The notes below the pieces were generated by a model that had not been told where the DNA came from, made no database searches, and worked only from the letters and a program-made list of their open reading frames with translations. A program made the position numbers and the translations under genes. Positions 1 through 8,005 of a stretch of 41,093 nucleotides of DNA are shown here, piece after piece; within the stretch, counting starts at the first letter, position 1; each line of letters begins with the position of its first letter. The stretch spans positions 1 through 41,093 of the forward strand of contig JAKBTL010000121.1 of NCBI GenBank assembly GCA_021844425.1. Direction: 5' to 3'. The stretch comes from Actinomycetes bacterium (GTDB lineage: Bacteria > Actinomycetota > Acidimicrobiia > Acidimicrobiales > RAAP-2).

Positions 1-450
1 GCCGGCGGTTCCCGGCTCGTGACCGTGCGGGTGGTGCTGTTCGTGATCGTCCTTCTCGGCGTCGTCGCCGGCGCGTACGCCGCGCTCCGCTGGTACGCGA
101 TGGACGAGTGGTACGTGAGCGTCGACCACGGCCACCTCGCCGTCTACCAGGGACGGCCGGGGGGCGTCCTGTGGTTCCACCCGCAGCTCGTCGACGAGAC
201 GCCGGTCACCACCCGCGAGGTGCTGACATACGAGATCCCCCACGACCGTGCGGAGCCCTCCCTCGCGGCGGCCGAGCGCTACGTGAAGGACCTCCACGCC
301 GAGTACCTCGCCACCCGTGGCACGGCGTCGGCGGGCTCGACGCCGGGATCGACCTCGGCTGCGACCCCGGGCACGACATCGACCGGCGCCGGCGGAACGA
401 CGCCGACCACTGCGGGGGCGTTCGCGCCACCGCCGGCTGCGTGGCAGTGA
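1..450 (+). CDS. pstP: PP2C-family Ser/Thr protein phosphatase, C-terminal part (partial)
   Basis: The frame is open at the left edge, so this is the 3' end of a gene that starts outside the window. It begins with a transmembrane helix (VVLFVIVLLGVVAGAYAAL), followed by a short extracytoplasmic region with WYVSVDHGHLAVYQGRPGG. The pattern 'YVS...G.VAIYQG' after a single TM helix is typical of the extracellular tail of actinobacterial PstP phosphatases, which dephosphorylate PknA/PknB and their substrates. The catalytic PP2C domain would lie upstream. The last 45 or so residues are a Ser/Thr/Gly/Pro-rich tail. It lies 115 bp before pknB on the same strand. In Mycobacterium rodA and pbpA sit between pstP and the kinases; here they do not. 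The assignment rests on the TM plus tail pattern and on the neighbour, not on a catalytic motif. Confidence 0.7.
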   Translation, partial: AGGSRLVTVRVVLFVIVLLGVVAGAYAALRWYAMDEWYVSVDHGHLAVYQGRPGGVLWFHPQLVDETPVTTREVLTYEIPHDRAEPSLAAAERYVKDLHAEYLATRGTASAGSTPGSTSAATPGTTSTGAGGTTPTTAGAFAPPPAAWQ

Positions 451-550
451 CCACCGCTGCGCTCCGGCTCGCCGGCCGTCGGTTGGCTGCGCGCGACGGC
501 GGGCGCGAGGCTTGCCGCGCACAGCCGGCGTGCAGTTCCACCCTCCGCCA

Positions 551-556
551 TAGGCT
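551..556 (+). promoter_or_regulatory. Probable -10 element (TAGGCT) of pknB
   Basis: TAGGCT fits the actinobacterial TANNNT -10 pattern and is followed by 9 nt and then the ATG of pknB. A start point about 7 nt downstream would leave a leader of only 2-3 nt. The same hexamer sits 8-9 nt before the starts at 6744 (minus) and 16043 (plus). No convincing -35 is visible. Confidence 0.45.
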
Positions 557-565
557 CGGTGCCGC

Positions 566-2617
566 ATGCAGCCGGTGACGACACCGCGCGTCTTCTCTGG
601 GCGCTACGAGCTGACGCACCTCGTCGCCCGCGGCGGCATGGCGCAGGTCTACCGGGCACGCGACCGGCTGCTCGACCGACCTGTCGCCCTGAAAGTGCTG
701 TTCCCCGAGCTCTCCGTCGACCGCGCCTTCGTGGAGCGCTTCCGGAGGGAGGCGCAGGCGGCGGCCAACCTCTCCCACCCGAACATCGTCCCGGTGTTCG
801 ACTGGGGCGAGGACAGCGGGACGTACTACATCGTGATGGAGTACGTGGACGGGCAGCCGCTCTCCCAGGCGCTCAGGACCGGCGGCCCGTTGCCGGCGAG
901 CCGCGTCGCGCAGATCGGCGCCCGCGTCGCCGACGCCCTCGCCTACGCGCACCGCCACGGCGTGGTCCACCGCGACGTCAAGCCGGGCAACGTCCTGCTC
1001 ACCGACGACGAGCAGGTGAAGGTCACGGACTTCGGCATCGCCCGTGCCATGAACACCGAGGAGAGCCTCACCCAGACGGGCGCCGTCATGGGCACCGCCA
1101 CGTACTTCTCCCCTGAGCAGGCCGAGGGTGTCGGGGTCGACGCCAGGAGCGACATCTACTCGCTGGGCGTGGTCCTCTTCGAGATGGTCGCAGGCCGCCC
1201 GCCGTTCCTCGGGGACTCGCCGGTCGCGGTGGCGTCCAAGCACGTGCGCGAGCAGCCCCCGGTGCTGCACGACCTGAGCCCGTCGGTCCCGCCCGCCCTC
1301 GAGGCGATCATCACCAAGGCGATGGCGAAGTCCGCCGACCTCCGGTACCAGTCGGCGGCCGACCTTCGGGCGGACCTCCAGCGCTTCGTCGAGGGCCGCC
1401 AGGTCGCCGCGGCCGACCCCGCGATGACCGCGATGCTGGCGGCCGCGGCAGCCGCCGCGGCAACCGCGGCGGGCGGCTCCGGTGATGCTTCCCGCACGGG
1501 CGTGCTCGCTCCCATGTCTGCCACCCAGGCGGTCCCGGTCGGCGACGGGCGGATCCCGGCGGGCAACGAGCCCCACGTGTGGCGCTGGGTCCTGCTCCTG
1601 CTCGGGCTGCTCGTGGTCCTCGGCGTGGTGCTCTACTTCGTCCTCCACAGCCTCGGCTACGTCGGGACAACGAAGTTCTCGATGCCGACACTGCAGGGAA
1701 AGACGAAGAGCGCCGCCATGAAGGTGCTCCAGTCCGATGGGCTCGTCGTCTCGCCCGTCACCGAGCGCACGTCGACAACCGTGCCGGCGACACAGGTCAT
1801 CGCCACGGTTCCGGGCGCCGGCACGAAGGCCCACCACGGCGAGCGCGTCGAGCTGGTCGTGAGTCGAGGCGGCGTGCCCAGGGTCCTGCTGCCGACAGTC
1901 AAGGGGGAGCAGTACTCCCACGCGTACGCGAAGCTCTCCGCGCTCGGCCTCAGACCGACCGAAGCCCTCGAGGCGAGCAGCAAGGCCACCGGGACCGTGC
2001 TGGGCGAGACACCGGCGGCCGGCCAGCGGGTGAAGAAGGGGAGCCTGGTGACCCTCACCGTCGCCACACGCAACTCGGTGGTCGTGCCCGACGTGGTCGG
2101 TGACACGGTCGTCAGCGCAGGCGACGTGCTCGGGGCGACAGGCTTGGCTGCGGGTGCAGTCTCCACAGTGTGCTCGAACCAGTACGGCAAGGGCATCGTC
2201 ATCACGCAGTCGCCGAGGGCCGGCACACACGTCGCGCCCGGCGCCAAGGTCGATCTCGAGGTGTCGAGCGGCCCGTGCAATGTCCTCGTCCCCAATGTCG
2301 TCGGGGACTCCGAGACAGTGGCGGTCTCGACGCTCTCGGGCAAGGGGCTGAAGGCGATCCCCGCGACAACAGCGGCGTGCGTGCCGGCGACAGACGGGCG
2401 GGTGCTCGCGCAGACACCGGTCGGCGGCACGACAGTGAGGAGCGGCTCGACAGTCGCCATCAGCGTCTGCAGGAGCCTCGTGGGCCCGCCCACCTCCACG
2501 ACCCCGACGACGTCCCCGACATCGAAGACATCGAAGACAAAGACACCCCCGGGCCACGCGGCCCTCACGCCGAGCGCGTCCTCGCCCCCGACATCGGCGA
2601 AGACGCGCGGGACCTGA
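566..2617 (+). CDS. pknB: Membrane-anchored Ser/Thr protein kinase with four PASTA domains
   Basis: 683 aa. The N-terminal kinase domain (about residues 13-275) has a Gly-rich loop (ARGGMAQVY), the ATP-binding Lys in VALKVL (K43), the catalytic loop HRDVKPGN (D137), DFG (155-157), and an activation segment with several Thr ending in SPEQ (182-185). An Ala-rich juxtamembrane linker (about 290-335) leads to one TM helix (about 339-361). Four extracellular PASTA repeats follow (about 370-435, 440-500, 506-568, 573-634), then a Thr/Ser/Pro tail. PASTA domains bind peptidoglycan or muropeptides, so the protein couples cell-wall state to phosphorylation of division and wall-synthesis proteins. PstP, encoded just upstream, is the expected counteracting phosphatase. 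All catalytic residues are intact. A -10 box lies 9 nt before the ATG and no Shine-Dalgarno is visible, which fits a near-leaderless mRNA. Confidence 0.95.
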   Translation: MQPVTTPRVFSGRYELTHLVARGGMAQVYRARDRLLDRPVALKVLFPELSVDRAFVERFRREAQAAANLSHPNIVPVFDWGEDSGTYYIVMEYVDGQPLSQALRTGGPLPASRVAQIGARVADALAYAHRHGVVHRDVKPGNVLLTDDEQVKVTDFGIARAMNTEESLTQTGAVMGTATYFSPEQAEGVGVDARSDIYSLGVVLFEMVAGRPPFLGDSPVAVASKHVREQPPVLHDLSPSVPPALEAIITKAMAKSADLRYQSAADLRADLQRFVEGRQVAAADPAMTAMLAAAAAAAATAAGGSGDASRTGVLAPMSATQAVPVGDGRIPAGNEPHVWRWVLLLLGLLVVLGVVLYFVLHSLGYVGTTKFSMPTLQGKTKSAAMKVLQSDGLVVSPVTERTSTTVPATQVIATVPGAGTKAHHGERVELVVSRGGVPRVLLPTVKGEQYSHAYAKLSALGLRPTEALEASSKATGTVLGETPAAGQRVKKGSLVTLTVATRNSVVVPDVVGDTVVSAGDVLGATGLAAGAVSTVCSNQYGKGIVITQSPRAGTHVAPGAKVDLEVSSGPCNVLVPNVVGDSETVAVSTLSGKGLKAIPATTAACVPATDGRVLAQTPVGGTTVRSGSTVAISVCRSLVGPPTSTTPTTSPTSKTSKTKTPPGHAALTPSASSPPTSAKTRGT

Positions 2618-2637
2618 GCCCTGGGCCCAGGTCCCGC
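2607..2637. terminator. Stem-loop between convergent pknB and pabA
   Basis: Perfect 10-bp arms GCGGGACCTG (2607-2616) and CAGGTCCCGC (2628-2637) enclose an 11-nt loop. The hairpin covers the pknB stop codon and ends 6 nt before the pabA stop. It is well placed as a bidirectional terminator. There is no T-tract, as is common in high-GC actinobacteria. Confidence 0.55.
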
Positions 2638-2643
2638 ATGCGG

Positions 2644-3249
2644 TCAGCGACGCCCCGGCCCCATCTGCGCGCCGGCGAGCTGTCCGAGGAAGTTCTCGAG
2701 CATCGCAGGCCCCGTGTCGGTGAGGATCGACTCGGGGTGGAACTGGACCCCCTCGACCGCCAGCGTGCGGTGCCGCACGCCCATCACCACGCCCCCCGGC
2801 GCAGTCGCGGTGACCTCCAGGACGTCGGGGATGCTCTGCGGTGTGAGCACCAAGGAGTGGTAGCGCGTGGCGACGAGCGGGTTCGGGAGCCCTTCGTAGA
2901 TGCCGGTCCCCGAGTGCAGGACCTCCGACGTCTTTCCGTGCATCAGCGCGGGAGCATGCACCACCTCGGCGCCGAAGGCCTGGCCGATGGCCTGGTGGCC
3001 GAGGCAGACGCCGAGGATCGGGACGACGCCTGCGAGCTCGCGGACCACCTCGAGCGTGACCCCGGCGTCCTCGGGGCGCCCGGGCCCGGGGGAGAGGACG
3101 ACGGCGTCGGGCGCGAACGCCCGGATCCTGGCTACGTCCACCGCGTCGTTGCGCTGCACGGTGAGCTCCGCGCCGAGCTCGCCGAGCTCCTGGACGAGGT
3201 TGTAGACGAAGGAGTCGTAGTTGTCGACGACGAGCAGGCGCACGGGCAC
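2644..3249 (-). CDS. pabA: Glutamine amidotransferase subunit of aminodeoxychorismate/anthranilate synthase
   Basis: About 201 aa, a class-I glutamine amidotransferase. It begins with the family N-terminus VPVRLLVVDNYDSFVYNLVQ. The oxyanion/LSPGPGRPEDAG segment, the nucleophile motif GVCLGHQ (C82) and the His-Glu pair in GVQFHPES (H169, E171) are all present. It releases ammonia from glutamine for the PabB or TrpE chorismate-using partner, which is not in this window. PabA and TrpG cannot be separated by sequence alone and may be one shared subunit. The gene is convergent with pknB, as in the conserved mycobacterial trpG-pknB arrangement. GTG at 3249 is chosen for its fit to the family N-terminus; a GGAGG lies 16 nt upstream, a rather long spacing, so the start is uncertain by a few codons. 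Confidence 0.9.
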   Translation of the reverse strand: MPVRLLVVDNYDSFVYNLVQELGELGAELTVQRNDAVDVARIRAFAPDAVVLSPGPGRPEDAGVTLEVVRELAGVVPILGVCLGHQAIGQAFGAEVVHAPALMHGKTSEVLHSGTGIYEGLPNPLVATRYHSLVLTPQSIPDVLEVTATAPGGVVMGVRHRTLAVEGVQFHPESILTDTGPAMLENFLGQLAGAQMGPGRR

Positions 3250-3344
3250 CGCTAAATCGTGAACCACCTCCGCCCGAAGGGCGAGGCTCCCGGTCGGAAG
3301 TCCCCCCATCGGGCTCGGGCTTTCGGGCCTCTGCCGACGAGAGG

Positions 3345-3480
3345 TCGGGGTGACCGGGGTCACCCCTTGCTCCCGACGGTGATGCGGACCCTGCTTTTGT
3401 TCGCGCTTCCCAGCCATGGCAACCCAGAGGGCTCTGCCTCCTCGGATGAGGAGTCCCGGTTCGTACCCGGGGACGCTGTG
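3345..3480 (-). ncRNA. Candidate omega (reRNA) at the 3' end of tnpB
   Basis: In characterised IS605/IS1341 elements the guide RNA for TnpB overlaps the 3' end of tnpB and runs through the right end of the element into flanking DNA. Here the last 120 or so nt of the frame encode a poorly conserved tail and contain a hairpin with arms CTCCTC/GAGGAG (3438-3453). The strong palindrome at 3347-3366 covers the stop codon. Both fit a structured scaffold. The guide would be the sequence just below about position 3345, between the element and pabA. Boundaries are guesses. Confidence 0.4.
3347..3366. repeat. Perfect palindrome over the tnpB stop codon
   Basis: Nine-bp arms GGGGTGACC and GGTCACCCC are separated by GG. 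It probably is the right-end hairpin of the element and part of the guide-RNA scaffold; it could also act as a terminator. Confidence 0.6.
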
Positions 3481-4763
3481 ACCGGCGTTCCACCGGCCAG
3501 GACGAGCTCGAGCGCCCGCCGCTTGATGTTGATGGCACCGACCACGTCTGCGTGCCCGGCGTAGCCGCAGTTGGCACACGAGAAGAGCGCTCGTCGAGGA
3601 CGGTTCTTCCTGTCTCGAGACGAGCACTCGGGACAGGTGAGCGAGGTCCACGGCGCAGGCACCCGTTGGACGAGGTGGCCGTGCCTCTTCGCCTTGTGCT
3701 CGGTCCTGGTGCGCATCGCACCCCAGCCCTTGTCGAGGATCCCCCGGTCGAGCCCCACCTTCTGGGCAACGTTCGTCCCGGGTTCCTCCTCGGTGCCCTT
3801 GGCCGATGCCGTCATGGCCTTCACTGTCAGGTCCTCGAAGCCGACCAGGCGGTGGTTCCTCGCCAGTGTCGTGCTCACCTGCTCGCAGAAGTCCTGACGG
3901 CGACGCCTCGCACGGGAGTGGAGTGCCGCGATCTGTCGGTTGGTCTCGTCCTGCCTCTTCGAGGTCTTCCTCCTTCGTGCCCGCTCCTCGGGGCTGAGCT
4001 TCTTTCCCTCGCGCGTTCGAACGGCCTTCTGGCGCTCACGCCTCCGCTCCAGGCGGACCTTGCGCCGCAGCTCCCCGGGCTTCCAGAAGTCCTGGTCGAA
4101 CGTCTTTCCGTCGGAGAGGGCGACCGGCACCGCCACCCCCACGTCGACCCCGACCGCAGAGTCGAAGGACGCCACCTTGGGCTTGGTGGGACGGCGCTCG
4201 TGGACCTCCGTGAGAAGCGTCACCCACACCGTGCCGTCGGGTTCCTCCTCGTAGGTGGCCGAGCAGATGCGGGTCCCGACGAGCGAGCGGTGCAGCCGCA
4301 CCTTCACCCAGCCCATCCCCTGGAGCTTCACCTCACCCCACCTCTTGGAGGTCCTGCGCAGCTTCACCCCCTGGGGGTCCCTGAACCTGTAGCCACCGGA
4401 CCTCTTGGTCCACGTCGGGTAGGCGCTCTCCCCCTTCATGAACCTCCTGTAGGCGTCGTCGGTGTCGCGGAGGGCTTGCTGGAGGACCTGGGAGGGTGCT
4501 GTCTTCAGGTACGCGTACGCCTCTGTGTCCCGCAGCTCCTTCAAGAAGCTGGTCTGCTCGACGTATCCCACCCGCTCTTTGAAGATGCCCCACGCGGTGT
4601 CCCGCTGCTCCTTGGCGAGGTTCTTCACCAGCCGGCAGCACCCGGCAATCTGACGCCCACGCTGGCGCACTTCCTCGTCCGGGTAGGCACGCAGCTTGGT
4701 TCCCCGCCGCCCACGCTGGTTGTGGGGGTCACGCCTGCCGAGACCTTTGCGCTTACGAGCCAC
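3360..4763 (-). CDS. tnpB: TnpB, RNA-guided RuvC-like endonuclease of an IS605/IS1341 element
   Basis: 467 aa starting at GTG. The N-terminal helical/OrfB region (about 20-190) contains AYLKTAPSQVLQQALRDTDDA, typical of the OrfB_IS605 family. The split RuvC nuclease has all three acidic residues: D207 in GVDVGVAVPV, E310 in LVGFEDLTVK and D406 in GHADVVGAINI. A zinc ribbon lies between the last two motifs, with CPEC (377-380) and CANC (396-399). An Arg/Lys-rich linker (about 230-290) follows RuvC-I. TnpB cuts DNA beside a transposon-adjacent motif under guide-RNA direction and helps keep the element after excision. The last 45 residues are unconserved and overlap the putative guide RNA. The reading frame and catalytic triad are intact, so the protein may be active. 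Confidence 0.93.
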   Translation of the reverse strand: MARKRKGLGRRDPHNQRGRRGTKLRAYPDEEVRQRGRQIAGCCRLVKNLAKEQRDTAWGIFKERVGYVEQTSFLKELRDTEAYAYLKTAPSQVLQQALRDTDDAYRRFMKGESAYPTWTKRSGGYRFRDPQGVKLRRTSKRWGEVKLQGMGWVKVRLHRSLVGTRICSATYEEEPDGTVWVTLLTEVHERRPTKPKVASFDSAVGVDVGVAVPVALSDGKTFDQDFWKPGELRRKVRLERRRERQKAVRTREGKKLSPEERARRRKTSKRQDETNRQIAALHSRARRRRQDFCEQVSTTLARNHRLVGFEDLTVKAMTASAKGTEEEPGTNVAQKVGLDRGILDKGWGAMRTRTEHKAKRHGHLVQRVPAPWTSLTCPECSSRDRKNRPRRALFSCANCGYAGHADVVGAINIKRRALELVLAGGTPVTASPGTNRDSSSEEAEPSGLPWLGSANKSRVRITVGSKG

Positions 4764-4801
4764 GATTCCACCCTACCGAGGGGTTGTGACTCGACCTGTT
4801 C

Positions 4802-4864
4802 CGCACGGCTGCGCCGTGCGAGCGCCGCTTCACCCCCGCCCTGTTGGCGGGGGCACTGCGGCGC
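4802..4864. repeat. Two adjacent perfect hairpins upstream of tnpB
   Basis: Hairpin 1 has arms CGCACGGC (4802-4809) and GCCGTGCG (4813-4820) with a 3-nt loop. Hairpin 2 has arms CCCCCGCC (4833-4840) and GGCGGGGG (4846-4853), enclosed by a second stem GCGCCGC (4822-4828)/GCGGCGC (4858-4864). They lie 39-101 nt upstream of the tnpB start, where a left-end TnpA-recognised hairpin is expected. A terminator or regulatory role toward crgA is the alternative. Confidence 0.5.
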
Positions 4865-4908
4865 GGTTCGGGTAGGGCCGGTGGCTTCCCCTGGCGGAGC
4901 CGACCGTC

Positions 4909-4914
4909 TAGCCT
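4909..4914 (+). promoter_or_regulatory. Probable -10 element (TAGCCT) upstream of crgA
   Basis: TAGCCTCG resembles the TAGGCTCG boxes seen before the starts at 566, 6744 and 16043. A start point near 4921 would give crgA either a leader of about 74 nt with a GGAGGG Shine-Dalgarno (start 4995) or a leaderless start at the in-frame GTG at 4923. Confidence 0.35.
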
Positions 4915-4994
4915 CGAGCGCCGTGGCACCGAGTGCACGGCGCGGCCCGGGTCGAGCCCAGCGTAAGGGAGCATCCGCCGGAGGGCGGACGACC

Positions 4995-5249
4995 GTGGCG
5001 ACGACGTCGCGGGTCGGGCGCTACACCGCGCCGGAGCAGAGCGGGAAGTACACCCCGCCGATCCCCAAGACCGTCCGCAAGAGCCCTCGATGGTTCGGCG
5101 GGCTGGTGCTCTTCCTGCTGGTCGCCGGCGTGCTCGTCATCCTGCTCAACTACCTGACGCTCCTTCCCGGCTCCGTCTCGGCGTGGTACCTCGTGGCCGG
5201 TCTGGTGGTCGTGTTCGTCGGCTTCGTCATGGCCACCCGCTACCGCTGA
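4995..5249 (+). CDS. crgA: Cell division protein CrgA
   Basis: 84 aa, the usual CrgA length. A basic, Pro-containing cytoplasmic N-terminus (YTPPIPKTVRKSPRWFG) is followed by two TM helices separated by a short loop: FLLVAGVLVILLNYLTLLPG, then WYLVAGLVVVFVGFVMATRYR. CrgA is an actinobacterial inner-membrane protein that interacts with FtsZ, FtsQ, FtsI and CwsA and influences septum formation. Its location near pknB and pabA is conserved in actinobacteria. GTG at 4995 is preceded by a GGAGGG with suitable spacing. An in-frame GTG at 4923 lies 8 nt after a TAGCCT box and would add 24 basic residues, so both starts deserve checking. The TIGR03085 gene follows 5 bp after the stop. Confidence 0.9.
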   Translation: MATTSRVGRYTAPEQSGKYTPPIPKTVRKSPRWFGGLVLFLLVAGVLVILLNYLTLLPGSVSAWYLVAGLVVVFVGFVMATRYR

Positions 5250-5254
5250 CGGAC

Positions 5255-5875
5255 GTGCCCGGCTACGCGCGATCCGAGCGGCAGGCGCTCGCCGACCACA
5301 TGGTCGAGGTAGGGCCCGAGGCGCCGACGCGATGTGAGGGGTGGACCGTGCGGGACCTCGCTGCCCACCTGGTGCTTCGCGAGCGCCGGCCGGATGCAGC
5401 GGTGGGGATCCTCGTCGGGCCGCTGCGAGGGTACGCCGAAGGGGTGCAGCGCCAGCTGGCGGCGCGGCCGTGGCCCGAGCTGGTCGAAGAGCTCCGGTCG
5501 GGCCCGCCGGCGTTCCTGCGCCCTCTCGACGAGCCGGTCAACCTGGTGGAGATGTTCGTCCACCACGAGGACGTCCGGCGTGCGCAGCCGCAGTGGGACG
5601 TGCGCCCCATCGAGCCAGGCGAGGAGCGGGCGCTGTGGAAGCGGCTCTCGGTCATGGCGCGGCTCTCGCGCTGGCGGTTGCCGGTCGGCGTGACGATCGA
5701 GGCGCCCGGGTGCGGGCGGGTCGAGGCGCGTCCCGGCTCCCCGCACGTGCACCTCGTGGGGCCGCCCGGAGAGCTGCTTCTTTTCATCCTCGGCCGCCAG
5801 GACGTGGCCCGTGTCGAGGTGAGCGGGCCCCCGGACGCCGCCGAGCGGCTGAGGACGGCGCGTCTGGGCCTGTGA
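5255..5875 (+). CDS. TIGR03085 family protein (DinB/mycothiol-dependent maleylpyruvate isomerase-like fold)
   Basis: 206 aa starting at GTG 5 bp after crgA, so the two are probably co-transcribed. The N-terminal region VGPEAPTRCEGWTVRDLAAH followed by LVLRERRPDAAVGI is diagnostic of the actinobacterial TIGR03085 family, which belongs to the DinB/maleylpyruvate-isomerase-N superfamily of four-helix putative metal-binding proteins. A second typical segment is NLVEMFVHHEDVRRAQP (about residues 91-107), with two adjacent His that could serve as metal ligands. Members are thought to be thiol-dependent enzymes, but this family has no established substrate. The C-terminal 70 or so residues form a mixed domain ending in DAAERLRTARLGL. 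Confidence 0.85.
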   Translation: MPGYARSERQALADHMVEVGPEAPTRCEGWTVRDLAAHLVLRERRPDAAVGILVGPLRGYAEGVQRQLAARPWPELVEELRSGPPAFLRPLDEPVNLVEMFVHHEDVRRAQPQWDVRPIEPGEERALWKRLSVMARLSRWRLPVGVTIEAPGCGRVEARPGSPHVHLVGPPGELLLFILGRQDVARVEVSGPPDAAERLRTARLGL

Positions 5876-5881
5876 CGCGCG

Positions 5882-6322
5882 TCAGCCGAGCGCGGAAGGG
5901 CGCGTCTGGGCTGCAGGTGGGCGGGTGCCGAGCTCGGGGTACGTCGCGCGGATGCGCTTGGTCACCTGGTGCTCGATGACGAAGGCGAGCAGAGGGACGA
6001 AGCCCGCGCCGATCATCGCTGCCATCTGGAGGAGCGTGAACCGGGCACGGCGAGCGAGGTCGACGGCCACGAGCAGGTAGACGATGTAGAGGAAGCCGTG
6101 GATCGGCCCCACGATCTCGTCGACCTGGGGGATGCCCGCCGCGTACTGGAGCGGGACGCCGGCGAAGACGAGGGTCGCGAGCCCCGTGCCCACGACGAAC
6201 GCCATGATCCTGTAGCGCAGGAGCGCCGCGGCGAGCCCCTTCGACGGGTCGTCGATGTCGCCGGGGCGTGCATACCCCGGAGCGACTCGGCTCGCTGCTC
6301 TCCGTAGGCTCTCCGTGCTCAT
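5882..6322 (-). CDS. DUF3817 domain integral membrane protein
   Basis: 146 aa. After a polar N-terminus, LLRYRIMAFVVGTGLATLVF begins the first TM helix. Then comes the motif VGPIHGFLYIVYLLVAVDLARR with conserved PIHG, and a third hydrophobic helix (MAAMIGAGFVPLLAFVIEHQV). This is the DUF3817 pattern, common in actinobacteria and without a known function. ATG at 6322 is chosen because it overlaps the stop of the upstream gene as ATGA, indicating translational coupling; an in-frame ATG at 6334 is possible. The gene is convergent with the TIGR03085 gene, 6 bp away. Confidence 0.8.
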   Translation of the reverse strand: MSTESLRRAASRVAPGYARPGDIDDPSKGLAAALLRYRIMAFVVGTGLATLVFAGVPLQYAAGIPQVDEIVGPIHGFLYIVYLLVAVDLARRARFTLLQMAAMIGAGFVPLLAFVIEHQVTKRIRATYPELGTRPPAAQTRPSALG

Positions 6323-6744
6323 CGGCGTCTCCATCCCTTCGGGCCCTCGGCGGCCAGGCGTGCCAGGCGGTCGTTGTAGGCGGCGAGCTCGGGGTCTTCT
6401 TCCTCCCGGCGCCGCACCGGGTGCGGGCGTGCGGCCCCGCCGAGCTCGGCCCCGGCGTCCGGCGCCGAGGCGACCCCTGCGATGCGCTGTTGCGCCGCCC
6501 GTCCGACCGCGGAGGGCTCGGTGTGCACGAGCTGCCACCACGCCCAGGCCCCGGCGACGGCGAACGCGGGCCACTCGACCGAGTAGAGGTAGGAGAGGGC
6601 GTTGCCGCCGAGCGCCCGGTGCACCTGCCACCAGAACGCGACGAGGCAGCCGGGGAACCAGACGAGAAGGGCGAGGTGCAGGACGAGCGCCCGCCGGGAG
6701 AGCCAGCGCTGGCTGGCTGAGAGCGGCCGTCCTTCGTCTGACAC
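6319..6744 (-). CDS. Conserved actinobacterial small membrane protein, function unknown
   Basis: 141 aa starting at GTG. Two hydrophobic segments are visible: LVLHLALLVWFPGCLVAFWW (about 20-40) and SVEWPAFAVAGAWAWWQLVH (about 55-75). A charged C-terminal domain has EEEDPELAAYNDRLARL near its end. The segment VEWPAFAVAGAWAWW and the DPELAAYN motif recur in a family of short actinobacterial membrane proteins often encoded beside DUF3817 genes. I know of no assigned function. Its stop overlaps the next start (ATGA). A TAGGCT box lies 9 nt before the GTG, so the mRNA leader would be only a few nt. Confidence 0.75.
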   Translation of the reverse strand: MSDEGRPLSASQRWLSRRALVLHLALLVWFPGCLVAFWWQVHRALGGNALSYLYSVEWPAFAVAGAWAWWQLVHTEPSAVGRAAQQRIAGVASAPDAGAELGGAARPHPVRRREEEDPELAAYNDRLARLAAEGPKGWRRR

Positions 6745-6753
6745 CGACGGACG

Positions 6754-6759
6754 AGCCTA
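6754..6759 (-). promoter_or_regulatory. Probable -10 element (TAGGCT) for the 6744 gene
   Basis: Read on the minus strand, TAGGCT lies 9 nt before the GTG at 6744, the same hexamer and spacing as at pknB (551-556). The predicted start point is within 2-3 nt of the start codon. Confidence 0.45.
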
Positions 6760-6801
6760 GCGACGGCGCTCGCCGGAGGGTCCGCGTGCGGGCGTGCGGT
6801 C

Positions 6802-7980
<1,179 letters not shown>

Positions 7981-8005
7981 GGTGACCTACCTCCTCGGTC
8001 GCGGC

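Larger units (their letters stand above)
3347..4864 (-). mobile_element. IS605/IS1341-type element carrying tnpB only (ends approximate)
   Basis: A single intact tnpB is flanked by strong palindromes: 3347-3366 at its 3' side and paired hairpins at 4802-4864 at its 5' side. IS200/IS605 elements carry subterminal hairpins that the TnpA transposase recognises. No tnpA-like HUH gene is present, so the element would depend on TnpA supplied in trans. It sits between pabA and crgA, two genes that are close neighbours in other actinobacteria, so it probably inserted there. The exact ends and the target tetranucleotide cannot be fixed from one copy; the coordinates only span the outer hairpins. Confidence 0.6.

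Noticed and set aside
19-450. A complete 143-aa gene starting at GTG 19
   Set aside because: The frame is open to position 1 and the content matches the C-terminal tail of a larger phosphatase, so it is treated as partial.
206-3769. A 1187-codon open frame antisense to pstP-pknB-pabA
   Set aside because: It is a GC-rich shadow frame with low-complexity Arg/Ala/Gly content; pknB and pabA on this stretch have clear family motifs.
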